Positions 34,751 through 46,177 of a DNA stretch of 64,000 bases are shown piece after piece (positions within the stretch are counted from its first letter, which is position 1; the number at the start of each line of letters is the position of its first letter). Source of the stretch: Reticulascus tulasneorum (lineage: Eukaryota; Ascomycota; Sordariomycetes; Glomerellales; Reticulascaceae); NCBI GenBank assembly GCA_001557505.1, contig LSAX01000003.1:3968001-4032000 (forward strand), in the 5' to 3' direction. Both the position numbers and the translations under genes were made by a program. The notes beneath the pieces are model-generated. The model did no database searches and was not told where the DNA came from. It saw nothing but the letters and a program-made list of their open reading frames with translations.

Positions 34751-34771
34751 CCCCCCCCCCCCCCCAAAAAA
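34751..34771. repeat. C15-A6 tract
   Basis: Fifteen C followed by six A, close to the CAT repeat. It is a simple-sequence tract in the presumed leader of the Rxt3 gene. Confidence 0.85.
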
Positions 34772-35190
34772 GGAACACCCCTACCTTACCCCGTTGTCAT
34801 GTCTCACTAGCGTCGACGAGCCTTCTCTGCCCATCCCTGTCGCGTCGGCTGATTTGCGCCCATTCGTTGGTCACGCAGCCACCAAACAAGCAAAAAAATT
34901 AAAGAGGCAGAAACGCACAGCTGTCCCATCAATGCCAGCTCCGCTGAGACACAAGCACCAACCCATGGGAAATCCCGATCTGAATCTTACCATCCGCGAA
35001 ACAACAAAGTCGCGATCCCTACTCTGACATCTGCGGCTCTCGAGAACAGTCCCTCCTCGCTCCCAAGACCCCTTGGTGGTCATTTACCACTCAGCTCTCT
35101 GAATGGGCGAACCAGGAACACAGGGCATGCCGATCAATACAGAGTCCTCCTCTCCTGCAGCGGGTTTTTCGAGCTAAAAAATCGCCCGCG

Positions 35191-38100
35191 ATGGATCCAA
35201 GACAGCAGCCACCACAGCTTCCCTTTTCGCGGAACGCTGCCTCACAATACAGTCGATCTCCTTTTCCCCCATCCTCAAACACATCCAACTCGACTCCAAA
35301 CCAATCGCCCTATCCACCAGCGGCCTCACATCCTCCCACGTCGAATCCCACATACGCGGAAAATCAGCGAAGACCCTCCGACAATCCTTATTATCACTCG
35401 CCGTCCCGACCCTACTCGCAGGAGCCGACCTCCTTGCCTCCATCGAGCCACTCCCGACATCAGAGCGCATCCTCTCTCCCCCCCGCGCCGCCTTTAAATC
35501 GAACGATGCCACCGCCGGGGTCTCCTCCCCAACAGGGAGGCCAGCCGCAACCATCGCATCAAATGGGGCATTATGGTTTGCCGGCGCCGCGACCGCCGCC
35601 AGTATCTGTTGGGCCGCCGACGTCATTCCCTGGAGGTCGCGAACTTCCTGCGCTGGGTTCAATATCGAGGACGGGAAGCACCGGCAGCAGCATGTCGATA
35701 TCGTCCATGCTGGGCGGTCCGCCCCCTGCTCCGAGAGAATCTCAGCCTCCGTCGTCGCATTACCCTACGCCTGCCACATCGGGCGCATCGGGCCCAGCAT
35801 TTACACCGCCCGTCCACGCTTCGCCGAGAATTCACTCGGCTTCCACCGACTATATGCCCTTTCGACGCCCTCAAACGCCCGAACATCCCCGGCCTTACGA
35901 CCCAAGGGGCAGTGCCGCGGCGTCGCCGCAAGGAGTATATTCAACAACGCCAGAGGTGCAACGGTATGGAACCCCACAGTCGTACCACCAGCGCGGACCG
36001 TCACAAGACAATCGAGATCAGGGAAGGATGCCCAGTGGTCCGCCCCCGCCCAGGCCGAACAGCCAACCTAAGTCGTTCTCGAACATCCCCCCGAGACAAG
36101 TGGACATGGGCCGCAATGGGCCGGAAGATATGTATGGGCGACGAGACGATATGGGACGTGGCTCGATGGAATACAACCCCGAGCGACCAGGGATGAAATC
36201 GCTGAACTACGACGATCGGTATCGAGCCGAGAGAGAAAGATTCGGTGAGGTGGAAATGCGAGAAAGAGAACGCCGAGAACGGGCCTATTCTGGCGGCGAC
36301 GGTGGGCGAGGGCATCCAGCTCACCAAGCAGACTATCGACAGCAGGAGCCGCAAAGGAATCAGCCTCCTGCCTACGGACGGCCCCCGGAACCTCGCGACC
36401 CGAGTTCCTGGCCGAGACAATCGTATGAACCGTCTCGGCCCTATGATCCTGCTGCTGTCCATCCGCGACATCACGAATATCCTGCGACGACCGCCCCGTC
36501 ATATCCCGGACACCAAGCGCCGGCATATTCACAGCCCCCGCCCGAACGATACCCACCCTCGACCCACCCATCGCATCCTCCTCCGCTCTCCCAGCAAGGA
36601 CCACCGCAGCCATACGAATCTCCGGATCGACAGCGAATCAGTATTCTCCACCCCCAAGCACAACAACCGCCCCATCGCCGTCCTCTCGATGATGGACCGC
36701 CTCCCCCATCTATCGCCTATAATCCAGGGCATGGCACATCACTCTACGATTCGCCACGAAATAGGCCGGCGGATGATACCATTCCCCACAATCACCAGCG
36801 GAACCTGCTAGCAATACAGGAGATAAACCGTAAAGGACGGATATCGCCGTTACCCCAAGCAGTTCAGGGTGCGCAGTCACAAGTCACTGGGCCGGCGGGC
36901 GAGCCGGGTATCAAGAGTGAATTTGGTCGCATGTTCTCTGGCATAGGAAGCGGAGTCACCGGCTTAGGAGTGCCAAGTCCAATCCCTTCAGGCGCTCAGC
37001 TACCATACACAAACGCCAGTCTTGCCAGGCGGGACGAAACAGACACTGCCGCCCAGGATTCAGGACCCGAGGCTCCGAGTAAAGGGCCTGCCCCGAAAGG
37101 CAGGCGAAGGAAACTGAAGGAGGAGGACGGCAAGGGTGATGATGAAAACACTGGGAGACTGACCCCGGTGAGTCGGGTGAAGAGACCCAAGACTCACCCG
37201 CACCACCATCATCAGTAAGTTCGCAACATTTGACTCCACTGAGGCGATAACTAACCAACAATCTCTATAGTCATCATCACCACCACCACCACCACGGCGC
37301 AGAGCAGACATCATCGCCAGCACCGGTTGCGATCACGCCATTCAAGCATATCAAGGGCACCACACCAATCCCGTCTCCGTCTGCTCTTTCTAAAGATCTC
37401 GGCCACCCCCTCCACGTCCCGCGCTCGACTCACCAGCATGGACATGGCAAGGAACCTACTGCCAAACCCATCCCGACCCCTGCTGTCGTAATACCCCCGA
37501 AACCGAAAACAATCGTGACATCGAAAGCTGTTCTTGACGCAGTTGCTAGCCGACCACGCAATCATCTTGGCGATGTGTTATACGAACCGAAGATCCAGGC
37601 AACCAGACAGCTTCCCAACGTGCCAACCCATCGAGGCTTCTCGTCCACACCGAAACCATTGCCGTGGAACCTGATCAATGGCAGGGAGAACTGCACGCTT
37701 ACGGTGAAGGTAGCACGAATTCACCTCACGCCAACGGCGCGGGAGGAGATCACAGCTCGGCGCGCGCTTTGGGGCACAGACGTCTATACAGATGACTCCG
37801 ATATAATCGCGGCATGCATTCACGGAGGATGGATTCGAGGCGAATGGCCCGATGAAGTGGACGTTGACCTGCTGGATCTGGATCGCGGACTTTCCATAAC
37901 GGAGAAGGAGGGGCCACCCAGCAAGCGCCGAAAGGACAAGGAAAAGGAGGAGAAGGCGAAGCTCGAGGCCAATTCGGCCACGTACCTGGACAAGGCCCCT
38001 AGGACTGGTCCAGTCCATATCCCACCAGATCGCGATATGCATGTCACGGTTCTTGTACTCCCGCGACTGGAGAAGTACGGTAGCACGACACGCTTCGGCC

Positions 38101-38597
38101 TCCAGTCCAGAGAGTTTGGCGGAAAGTTCAACGGCCGTATATCTGTCCACGATGGCATAAGTTTCATGGTGACAGGGATCCGCTGGGTAGAGAACGGAGC
38201 TGGACCTCAGAGTCGTCTTCGCGGGAAAGGCAGGCGGGAGCGAATGAGGAAAGCCATGGGAGAGGTTAGCGGTTCCTTTGGGCGCGGGCTGAACGGTGCC
38301 GAGCTGCAACAGGAGAAAGACCGTCTAGAGAAGATCAGAGGGGACATTGTGTCTGGCAACTGGTGGAAGAGAGAAGAGGCCAACGGGGTCGAAAGGGGGC
38401 AGGCTGGTGGTGCCGAGAAGGTCCAGAAAGCTCCGAGCGAGGGCGATAAGGAGAACCGACCGCTCGACGTGCTACATGGGACGGAAGAGCAACATGCTAG
38501 CGAGAAACCAGGCGAGAACGGCGTTGATAGCGATGACAAGATGGAGGGGGTGGAAAGTGGCAGCAAAGGCGAAGATAATGTAGGAGCCGAGAACTGA
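35191..38597 (+). CDS. rxt3: Rxt3, Rpd3L histone deacetylase complex subunit
   Basis: Exons 35191-37214 and 37271-38597 with a 56-nt intron (gtaagt...ctatag) give 1116 aa. The first 670 residues are a disordered Pro/Ser/Gln/Tyr/Arg-rich region. A run of 13 His is split by the intron. The Rxt3 domain (about 805-985) begins PLPWNLINGRENCTLTVKV and continues RIHLTP.AREEITARRALWGTDVYTDDSDIIAACIHGGWIRGEWPDEVDVDLL, which is diagnostic. A second block around RTGPVHIPPDRDMHVTVLVLPRLEKY and SREFGGKFNGRISVHDGISF completes it. A charged tail follows. Rxt3 is a non-catalytic subunit of the large Rpd3 histone deacetylase complex and acts in the nucleus. A KRRK basic patch near residue 890 could serve nuclear import. 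Confidence 0.92.
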
Positions 38598-38998
38598 GGG
38601 TGGGTAAGATAGGATTGTCTGAGTATTTGGATGATGATTGACGGGTAGGGTGGTTCGCACGAAGCATGGGAAGAGGCATGTAGGAGCGTGTAGAAGATTG
38701 TAGCAGTAGCATCGCCGTTATAATACCCCATTCATTGCTGATCCATTGTATTCCCGACTGCTGCTATCCATACAAGTCGCCTTCAGATTACTACTACTGT
38801 AATGCTCCACATACCATCACCTCAGCTGCAACCCATATGCCCTGTGATGTTGTACAGCTAGCGAAGATCTTGTATCCCAAGATTTGCAAAGGAACTCCCG
38901 TGATCATACTTTTAAATCCCAAGTCATCAACACCTTGTAATGCAATGCTTTCATCCTCATCATACCGCAGCTCAACGCACCGCCCGCCACCTCCGTAC
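38598..38998. other. convergent 3' region
   Basis: The 3' flanks of the Rxt3 gene and the minus-strand Sdh8 gene; nothing else was seen. Confidence 0.6.
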
Positions 38999-39439
38999 TC
39001 AGAAATCCGTAACTCTTCCATTGTAGCTCCAGTCCGATCCACTCCCCCATCTCAGAGGCTCGTTCTTCGGGCCCCCGACCTCGCCTGTCTTGGGATTCGT
39101 ATCGCCGTCGAACTCGGGCGGCGCACCGCGGAATACGCCCTGCGTCACGTCACCGCCGCTGGCGCCGCCATCCTTCGTGGCTGTAACTTGGGCGGGGTCG
39201 GGAGATGATGGGTTGGTGGTGTGGCGGCTGGTGGACAGTGGTTGCTCTTCGTTCGCGGCCGGAGCATCGGGGACTTGGAAAGCGCTCGAGACGGCGGCGG
39301 AGCGCTGGAGACGCTCGAACTCGGCTTGCTGCGAGGCCGGGAGGCGGGGTGGCGAGGCGTGCTTTTGGAAGGTCGAGGAGAGGCGGAGGAGGGGATGGTG
39401 GCGTGGGAGTGTTCGGGGGAGCGTCAGAAGGCGGGACAT
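38999..39439 (-). CDS. sdh8: succinate dehydrogenase assembly factor 4 (Sdh8)
   Basis: A single exon of 146 aa with ATG at 39439. The N-terminus (MSRLLTLPRTLPRHHPLLRLSSTFQ) is rich in Arg, Leu and Ser with no acidic residues, as expected for a mitochondrial presequence. The C-terminal 50 residues carry the DUF1674/SDHAF4 signature: PPEFDGDTNPKTGEVGGPKNEP, then a Trp-Gly segment and a terminal SYNGRVTDF. SDHAF4/Sdh8 binds flavinated Sdh1 in the mitochondrial matrix and helps its union with Sdh2 during complex II assembly. The middle is a variable low-complexity linker. Divergent from the adenylyltransferase-like gene at 40227. Confidence 0.92.
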   Translation of the reverse strand: MSRLLTLPRTLPRHHPLLRLSSTFQKHASPPRLPASQQAEFERLQRSAAVSSAFQVPDAPAANEEQPLSTSRHTTNPSSPDPAQVTATKDGGASGGDVTQGVFRGAPPEFDGDTNPKTGEVGGPKNEPLRWGSGSDWSYNGRVTDF

Positions 39440-40226
39440 TGTTGTGATGATTTAGAGATGAGACGGGTTATCAGTACGTTCGTGGGAGAGGTGGTGGGCT
39501 TTGTAGGGGCGATTGTCGGATGTCGAGGGGGAATGTGAGGATGTGAGTTAAAGTTCGAGCTTGGTGGATGGATGATCTAATGACGGGCCTGATAAATGTG
39601 GAATTTTCCGGGAGCCGGGGCCAGGACGTCGGTACACCCTTGTAGGGATCATGGAGCTGTGGTGGGTGAGCTTGCCGGATGGTTCCGGCTGGGCTTTTTG
39701 GCGTGATCAGTACCTTAGATACGTAAAGGGGATTCTGTTTCTGATGACCACTTTGCCAACGACCCAAGGTAGAATCAAACACTTCATAGCCCATTCCAGC
39801 CGAATACTTGTCCGTCTTGGTTCCGCCGTGGTAATGTCAACTAACAATGCTGTCGCCACTAGTTCCACTGAGCTTGCCTGCCGACCAGTGCCTCCATAGG
39901 GCAAATTGTTCCGGGTAGACGAGGTAAGAGCCATAATCTATATCTACAGCATAATCAATGACTTCAGACTTTTTCGAGCAACAAGCCTGGGAGCGAGTCA
40001 ACTCTCACAACCTTTTTCGTATGCTTCATAGCGTGGTAGAGAAATGCAGTGCTATCGTCGAGACTGTGCCTTCCTTCCCCAAGTGATCCTGAGCCCAGTT
40101 TGAATCCCTCTTCCCAATTTCAACTTCTACTACAAGTGCCATCCTTCATCTTCATACTAGCTTAAAACACACCCTTTTCTCGACTTGACAGACATCAGCA
40201 CCAGTACTGACAAGGTCAACGCCATC
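39440..40226. other. divergent promoter region
   Basis: A shared upstream region for the Sdh8 gene (minus) and the adenylyltransferase-like gene (plus). No gene inside it could be supported. Confidence 0.55.
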
Positions 40227-41370
40227 ATGGATCCAGTACGGCCACTAGGTCGTTCAAATAGAGCCAGTGACCCCTTCAGGAAGCTTCAAACAACGCCGCT
40301 GGAGAAATATATTCGCAGGATTCATTTCGAACATCTTCCTCCTGCTGCTCAGCCACCTATCTTCAATCGCTATCTTGGAAGCACAATCCGCCTCCTTCGC
40401 TCGGGTAGAACCAATCGAATCCTAATCTACCCAGGATCCTTCAACCCACCGCACTACGGACATCTTGCCCTCCTTCAACACGGATTTGAGTCCTCTGGGG
40501 ACGATCTCAACCTTGTAGCTGCCATCGTGATTCCAACCGACGATAAGCGTCTTGGGAACAAGTACCAGAATAATCGGAAACCTCTGATATTCACCAAGGA
40601 CCAGAGAGTGAGCCTCTGGCGCGATTCCACATCACATATTGATTGGCTCTGGGTATTTGATCGTGCAGAGAAGGAGTGGCACACCTTCCGCAAACGTATT
40701 GAAGGTATGGCAAGGCGAGATGGGTTTGATCTCCAGTTTATGGTGCTCTGCGGACCAGACCATGTTAGCGTGGCAAAGCTACACAATCCCTCCCACTTAT
40801 GGAATTGCAGAGATAGCATTGTGACGGATGTATGTAGAAGAGCAGACTTTACTTGCTCCACGGCCAATATTCTCGTCAATATTTCGGGATGCGTGGCGTG
40901 GGAAAGAATCGAGATCGACGATCACCATCTGCGGCGGTGTGCTGAAGAAAAAGCCAGATCAACGCCCGGTTATGAGGCAGCCAAAGGTTCGGATGCGTGC
41001 TGTTTCTCGGTTATTTTCTAGGCTAAGGTTTCTAGGTAACGAGCTTGATCAGGTTGATGCGATACTCTCTGCTTCTGTCGCGTCCATCAGCGGGCTCTGG
41101 ATTTGTCGACAAAAAGGCGGAAAGGGGCGGCCAAAGGGGACAATTCGATTCGTGCCTTGGAGAGGAGCACAGCGCAGGCCGGATATCAGCTCTACCGAGC
41201 TACGTCGAATCCTCTGCCAATGTCCAGCCGAGGACTTAGAGGCAAGTCTGGCCAAAATCGCTTTGAGCCCGCATCTGCTGCTGGAATATATCTTGGCTAC
41301 ACCAGATCGAGAGCAGCTCGCGACCGAACCCGCGGCAGCGACTCGCTATATCCCGGAACCGACCTGGTAG
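40227..41370 (+). CDS. NMN-adenylyltransferase-like nucleotidyltransferase
   Basis: Exon 40227-40986 and exon 41036-41370 are joined by a 49-nt intron (donor gttcgg is weak, acceptor tttctag good), giving 364 aa. Without the intron the frame stops at 41021, before the second motif. The nucleotide-binding motif GSFNPPHYGH (70-79) is the HxGH class of the cytidylyltransferase superfamily. ISSTELRR (304-311) is the matching C-terminal ISSTxxR phosphate-binding motif. LCGPDHVS in between fits the Rossmann core. Enzymes of this plan transfer AMP or CMP; NMN or nicotinate mononucleotide is the best-known substrate, but this fungal subgroup is longer and its substrate is not established here. The exact intron ends are the weakest part. 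Confidence 0.8.
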
Positions 41371-42476
41371 ATGCTCGATATTATAAGGCATTGGATTCAG
41401 GATGGGTGAAGTAGGCCGCTCAATGAAGTGGTTGGCTCAGAGCTTTCGAGTTCGTGCTTAAGATGTGAAGACGCTTAAGAGTGTGCCGTCGTTTGCTGTT
41501 TTGACTCTTGAAATCTGCCGTGGCATAATGTGTTTTCGGTATAATTATGATGATATTCTTGAACTTTCCGAATTACGCCATGTTTGCGCGACAACGTCTT
41601 TATAGTTTAACTGGAAAGGGACTGTTGTGCTGCTCATCATGGAACAAATTGAATAACCAGCAGGAACATAACATAAGGGCTCGTAGTCAACCAACAGAAT
41701 GCATTCACTTTGGATTCCAATAGAATGCGCAACCACGAACTCTTCCTCGTGTGAGCGAACTGTGCTATGACCCAAGTTTGCTTAGAGCTGAGCATATATC
41801 TCCATCTCCGGAACTCCCAACTCTTAGCCGTTATTCCCGACACTAATTACATGGGGAGAAAGGTCATCGGTCCAGTAGCGAAAATTCACCCTCCCGAAAG
41901 CAGATAAGTTTAACGAGGCCACTCTCCCTTCCATTGACCATGATACGTCATATTCCCGGCCTGTTAATAAGCACATGCTCCAGGAAAGCTATGTTGTTTG
42001 GAATCTTTGAGCACTGCCTCTGCAAGTAAGATTTTAATTCCACTCAGCCCCTGAAGACAGCCAATCACCAATTCCCAAATTTGGCAAAAGGAGTACGGGA
42101 GGACTCGACCTTGTGGGCCGTTTGTCCGTCGCTGTTTAGATTGGTCTTTAGGTAAGCAGTCTCTTTTGAGGGTTCGGTGATATTAGACGCGGTGTGGATT
42201 TACAAACTTCTCCGCGGAGGCGGCCGCTGCCTGTCAAGCCCGGGGATAGAGTTGAGAGAGGGAGCAACGTGTGTTGAAAATCAACAAGGTTGCGAAAGTA
42301 AGGGAACTTTGGCTTCATCATGATCTAGGTAATTATATAAATGAGTGAGTGTCGCATGAATTGAAATTATGGAACTTCTAGATCATCATCGAATTCAAAG
42401 GACTACAATAAAGCACATTTTCGAACCAATAGAATCTACTATTACAAGTTCTTGACCGGAAACTCATTGCTGAATC
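41371..42476. other. intergenic, promoter of feruloyl esterase gene
   Basis: No gene could be supported. A TATA-like element occurs at 42334-42342. Confidence 0.5.
42334..42342 (+). promoter_or_regulatory. TATA-like box
   Basis: TATATAAAT about 140 bp upstream of the ATG at 42477. Called from motif and position only. Confidence 0.4.
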
Positions 42477-44075
42477 ATGTTGCTCAGAGTTCTAGCCGCC
42501 TCGGTCCTTTCAATCTCTAGTACAACTTCAACTCCATTGTCGGGCCATGGAACACCTTCGTGCTCTTCAATCAGAGCCCCAACCATCCCCGGAGCCAAGA
42601 TCATCTCGATTGTTGGACAAGAGATACGCAACCTGACTGTCCCGGCATATCCTCCCTTTCTCCTCGAAGACGTGCCAAATCTCAACGTCTGCGATGTCAC
42701 AGTCAAATTCACGCATCCCGGCTCGAACGACACCGTAGTAGTCCAAGTATGGCTGCCCCTGCACGACTGGAACGGCCGCTTCGTAGCAACAGGTGGTAGT
42801 GCATGGGCAGCAGGTCTCGGCCCCTATTCTCTCGGCCCCGTCGTGTCGCGAGGTTTCGCTGCTGCATCAACGGATGCTGGCGTGACCGGCGACCCACTTA
42901 GTCCTGCAGGCTGGGCTCTCAAGCCAAACGGGAAAGTGAATACAGGATTATTGACGAACTTTGCCTCACGATCGATCCACGACATGGCAGTTGTTGGAAA
43001 AGCCGTCACGAAGAGCTATTATGGACACAAGGCCGAATACGCTTACTGGAATGGTTGCTCGACCGGTGGCCGACAAGGCCTCATCGCCGCGCAGCAGCAT
43101 CCCGACGACTTCGATGGTATACTGGCTGGCGCGCCTGCGATATACTGGCCTGAATATGTTATCGCAGAACTCTGGCCCACAGTCGTGATGAACGAGGCTG
43201 GCGTTTACCCTTCTGAATGCGCATTGAATGTGTTTACTCAGGCTGCTGTTAGCTCTTGTGATGAGCTTGATGGAGTCAAGGATGGCATTATTAACAACCT
43301 TTCCCAGTGTCACTTTGATCCCTTGAGTCTAGTCGGGACCAAGATTGAGTGCGAAGAAGGAACAGTTACATCCGCAGTTGCATTCATTGTCAAGCAGATA
43401 TGGAACGGACCCAAGACTCCTTCCGGAAAGTCCCTCTGGTACGGCTTACCTCTTGAATCTCCGCTCGGTAGTCTCGCACAAACCCAAATCGTCAACGGTA
43501 GTCGCGTCGCAGACCCTTTCTTCCTCAGCTCGAGCTGGATCAAGTACTTCGTCAAGGCCAATCCGGCATTCGACCTCTCAAGCATCGACTATGCCTCCTT
43601 CCCAGCGCTCCTCGCCGAATCCTCCCACAAGTTCGACTCCATCATCGGCTCCGCAGACCCCGACCTCTCCAAGCTCCGCAAATCAGGCAATAAGCTCTTG
43701 GTCTGGCACGGGGAAGCCGACCAACTCATCTTCCCACAGGGAACAGTGAAATACTACAAGGAGGTCGAGAAGCGGATTGGCAGGGGGAGGAAAGTGGACG
43801 AGTTCTTCCGTTTGTTCTTGGCGCCCGGTGTTGACCACTGTGGCTTTGGATCGACTGCCGGCGCGGTGCCCACTGACCCTTTCGGAGCTTTGCAATCATG
43901 GGTCGAGAAGGGCAAGGCGCCGGAGTTCTTGGCTGCAAAACCTGTTGCTGCTGCTGGGTGGCCGCAGTTTGAGAGGAAAGTGTGCAAGTATCCACTGATC
44001 GCGACTTATCGTGGGCATGGGGACACCAGTGTGGCGGCGAGTTACGACTGTGTGAAGGGCTGCTCAGATGTTTAA
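42477..44075 (+). CDS. secreted tannase/feruloyl esterase family enzyme
   Basis: A single exon of 532 aa with a signal peptide (about 1-19). The nucleophile elbow is GCSTGGRQG with Ser195. The acid is D415 in HGEADQLIFP and the base H454 in GVDHCGFG. C194 next to the Ser and C455 next to the His give the CS-D-HC motif, a disulfide that joins the catalytic Ser and His and defines the fungal tannase/feruloyl esterase (PF07519) family. LPLHDWNGRFVATGGSAWAAG and WALKPNGKVN are further family blocks. It hydrolyses ester links of hydroxycinnamates or gallates in plant cell walls or tannins; which of these cannot be read. Convergent with a cinnamyl-alcohol-type dehydrogenase 292 bp downstream. Confidence 0.92.
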   Translation: MLLRVLAASVLSISSTTSTPLSGHGTPSCSSIRAPTIPGAKIISIVGQEIRNLTVPAYPPFLLEDVPNLNVCDVTVKFTHPGSNDTVVVQVWLPLHDWNGRFVATGGSAWAAGLGPYSLGPVVSRGFAAASTDAGVTGDPLSPAGWALKPNGKVNTGLLTNFASRSIHDMAVVGKAVTKSYYGHKAEYAYWNGCSTGGRQGLIAAQQHPDDFDGILAGAPAIYWPEYVIAELWPTVVMNEAGVYPSECALNVFTQAAVSSCDELDGVKDGIINNLSQCHFDPLSLVGTKIECEEGTVTSAVAFIVKQIWNGPKTPSGKSLWYGLPLESPLGSLAQTQIVNGSRVADPFFLSSSWIKYFVKANPAFDLSSIDYASFPALLAESSHKFDSIIGSADPDLSKLRKSGNKLLVWHGEADQLIFPQGTVKYYKEVEKRIGRGRKVDEFFRLFLAPGVDHCGFGSTAGAVPTDPFGALQSWVEKGKAPEFLAAKPVAAAGWPQFERKVCKYPLIATYRGHGDTSVAASYDCVKGCSDV

Positions 44076-44367
44076 GCCGATCTGAGTTTAAATCTTGATT
44101 TATTGGCTGTACTTAACACTTAGATATTTCAGAGGAATTGTACGATATTAGTTTGGACCTTATTTTATTACTTTACCTTCGATATTGAGCATTGATTACA
44201 AGTTGGTTGGTTAGGCGTGAAATACGATCACCGGGAGCATATTCAAATATGGGAATAATTATCATGATTAATTTTGCCTAGTACTGGCTAGGTTGTTCCC
44301 AAAACCTTCCCAATGGTCCGATTATGGACCCCAAATGTTGGTCGCGTTCTGGCGTTCCCTGATGCAT

Positions 44368-45510
44368 TTAGTGGGTTCCGAATGCTTTGCCAAAGTCGGT
44401 CATGGTGAAGCGATAGTGAATCTTGTTCTCTTTCACTCTTTCCACTGCCTCTTTTAAGCCTTTCTCAGACACGGAAATTGTTTCGACCCAAGGCTTAATG
44501 CCATTCTCGGCAGCCAACTTCAGCATGGCATCCATCTCCTGGTGGTTGCCCAAGTGGCTCCCTGTCAGCTTCGGGGCGTTGCTGGTAAACATGGCGGCCA
44601 TCATCTCAGGTAGAGGTTTATCTGGAAGGCCGACCATGTGGAACTGCCCGCCAACTTTCAAGGTCGAGAGATATGTGGGAAGGTCAAACTCGCTCGTCAT
44701 ATCCGAGCAGTTCAGGATGAAGTCGAAAGTAAAGGCATAATCCTTCGCCCAATCCTTCTTGGTAGTAATGAGAACTTCCTTTGCGCCCAATTTCTTTGCG
44801 TCTTCGACCTTGTGGTCGGAATGTGTTAGCGCGTAGGTTTCGGCGCCGAGGGCTTTGCTCCATTGCAGAGCGAGATGACCTAAGCCGCCTATTCCACAGA
44901 TTCCCACCTTCTTGCCGGGCCCAACTCCGGCGCGAACAAGCGGGGAGTATGTTGTTATGCCCGCGCAGAGAAGAGGTGCAGCGACTTCTGATGGTAGAGC
45001 ATCGGGGATCTTGAAGGTGAAGTACTCATGCGCCCGGATGTGACTGGCAAATCCACCGTGTGCTTGGCTACCATCCTCATAATTTGAATTGTAAGTATCT
45101 GTTCCCGGTTAGTATGATCCTCTCATGGCCCGCAAGGATGGATCCTAGATGTACATACCAACGAGATGAGGGCAATAGTTCTCATTCTTGCTCTTGCATT
45201 GTTCACACTTGAGACAAGACCAGACCTGAGCACCGACACCAACACGGTCACCTTCCTTGATAGACTTCACATTCTTGCCAACCTTGATGGCCTTTCCAAC
45301 AACTTCATGGCCGACACACAACGGGCCTTCGTATTTACCCCATCCTCCAGTGATGGTGTGGACATCTGATCCGCAAACACCACAGCAGTCGATCTCGACA
45401 TCAATATCGCTATCCTCGAACGGCTTCGGTTTTATCTCCTGCTTCTTGAAGGTGCTCCAGGACTTCGGCCCTTCGACACAGAAACCCTCGAATGTTTGTG
45501 GGTAGCCCAT
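44368..45510 (-). CDS. zinc alcohol dehydrogenase, cinnamyl-alcohol type
   Basis: Minus-strand exons 45510-45159 and 45098-44368 flank a 60-nt intron (gtatgt, branch actaac, acceptor cag) and give 360 aa. Catalytic zinc ligands include C46 (CGVCGSD) and H68-E69 (CVGHEVVG). The structural zinc site is C99, C102, C105 and C113. The nucleotide fold has GICGIGGLGHLA, and the THS...K segment that follows resembles NADPH-preferring CAD/Adh6-7 enzymes. HGGFASH and LLCAGITTYSPL are also typical. It probably interconverts aromatic or branched aldehydes and alcohols in the cytosol using NADP(H). The name is from family pattern; the natural substrate is not established. Confidence 0.9.
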
Positions 45511-46177
45511 TTTGGTGAGATTTGGATTGGAGAGAAATTATGTTTATACCTTCAAATGAGCTTTGTAACACCGGAATTTGGTATTGCTCCCCCATCATTA
45601 TATACGGTTTTGCGATTCAGCCCATCCCTGTTGACGTCGGCATTACCCCTGCGCAAGTATCTCTCTCCCGTCCTAGTTGTCACCATGACGTCTTTGATGT
45701 GTATTTTCCTTTGACGATCTGCGGGTACTTCGTAGGTTTTTGGGTACGACGTCGCGGGGCACTTTTACTGCGCAGCTAGCCTCGGCCTCTAGTTGTCTAT
45801 GACGAACTGTCCCGCCTTTAAACGAAGAATGCCATTCAATTGACGATGCAAATTTCGATAATGACGATTAATCGATTACAAGGTGGGTGGCAAACACCGA
45901 ATCCATCGGCGATAAGAAGGTTTGCATGGACTTACTGGGCCTGTCGGTTCGGTGAGGCGTGCAGTCGCGGACGGCCATGTCTGATGTACTAGACCTGTAG
46001 ATTGTTAAACTCCGAATGAGCCGCAATCGTTAGCTTTCTACTTTGGACAAAAAGGACAGTACAGGAAACCAAGCGTTCCTGACGTAAAAGCCCTCATGTT
46101 GGTGGGATGCCGAATACATCTCCTATTTGAGCACACCGCCCAACTGTTTGGGCGATCAACAGGCAATACATTATAGT
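45511..46177. other. intergenic, promoter of the dehydrogenase
   Basis: No gene was seen. The stretch holds the upstream region of the minus-strand dehydrogenase and the 3' flank of the HET gene to its right. Confidence 0.5.

Larger units (their letters stand above)
32486..35190. other. gene-poor stretch and long leader of Rxt3 gene
   Basis: No gene could be supported. From about 34100 the DNA becomes pyrimidine-rich with several simple-sequence tracts (G14, CAT repeats, C15A6) and reads like the promoter and long 5' leader of the Rxt3 gene at 35191. Short upstream frames exist in it, but their significance is unknown. Confidence 0.5.

Noticed and set aside
34549..34767. Asp-rich minus-strand frame (poly-Asp)
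   Set aside because: It is the translation of the CAT microsatellite and lies in the presumed Rxt3 leader.
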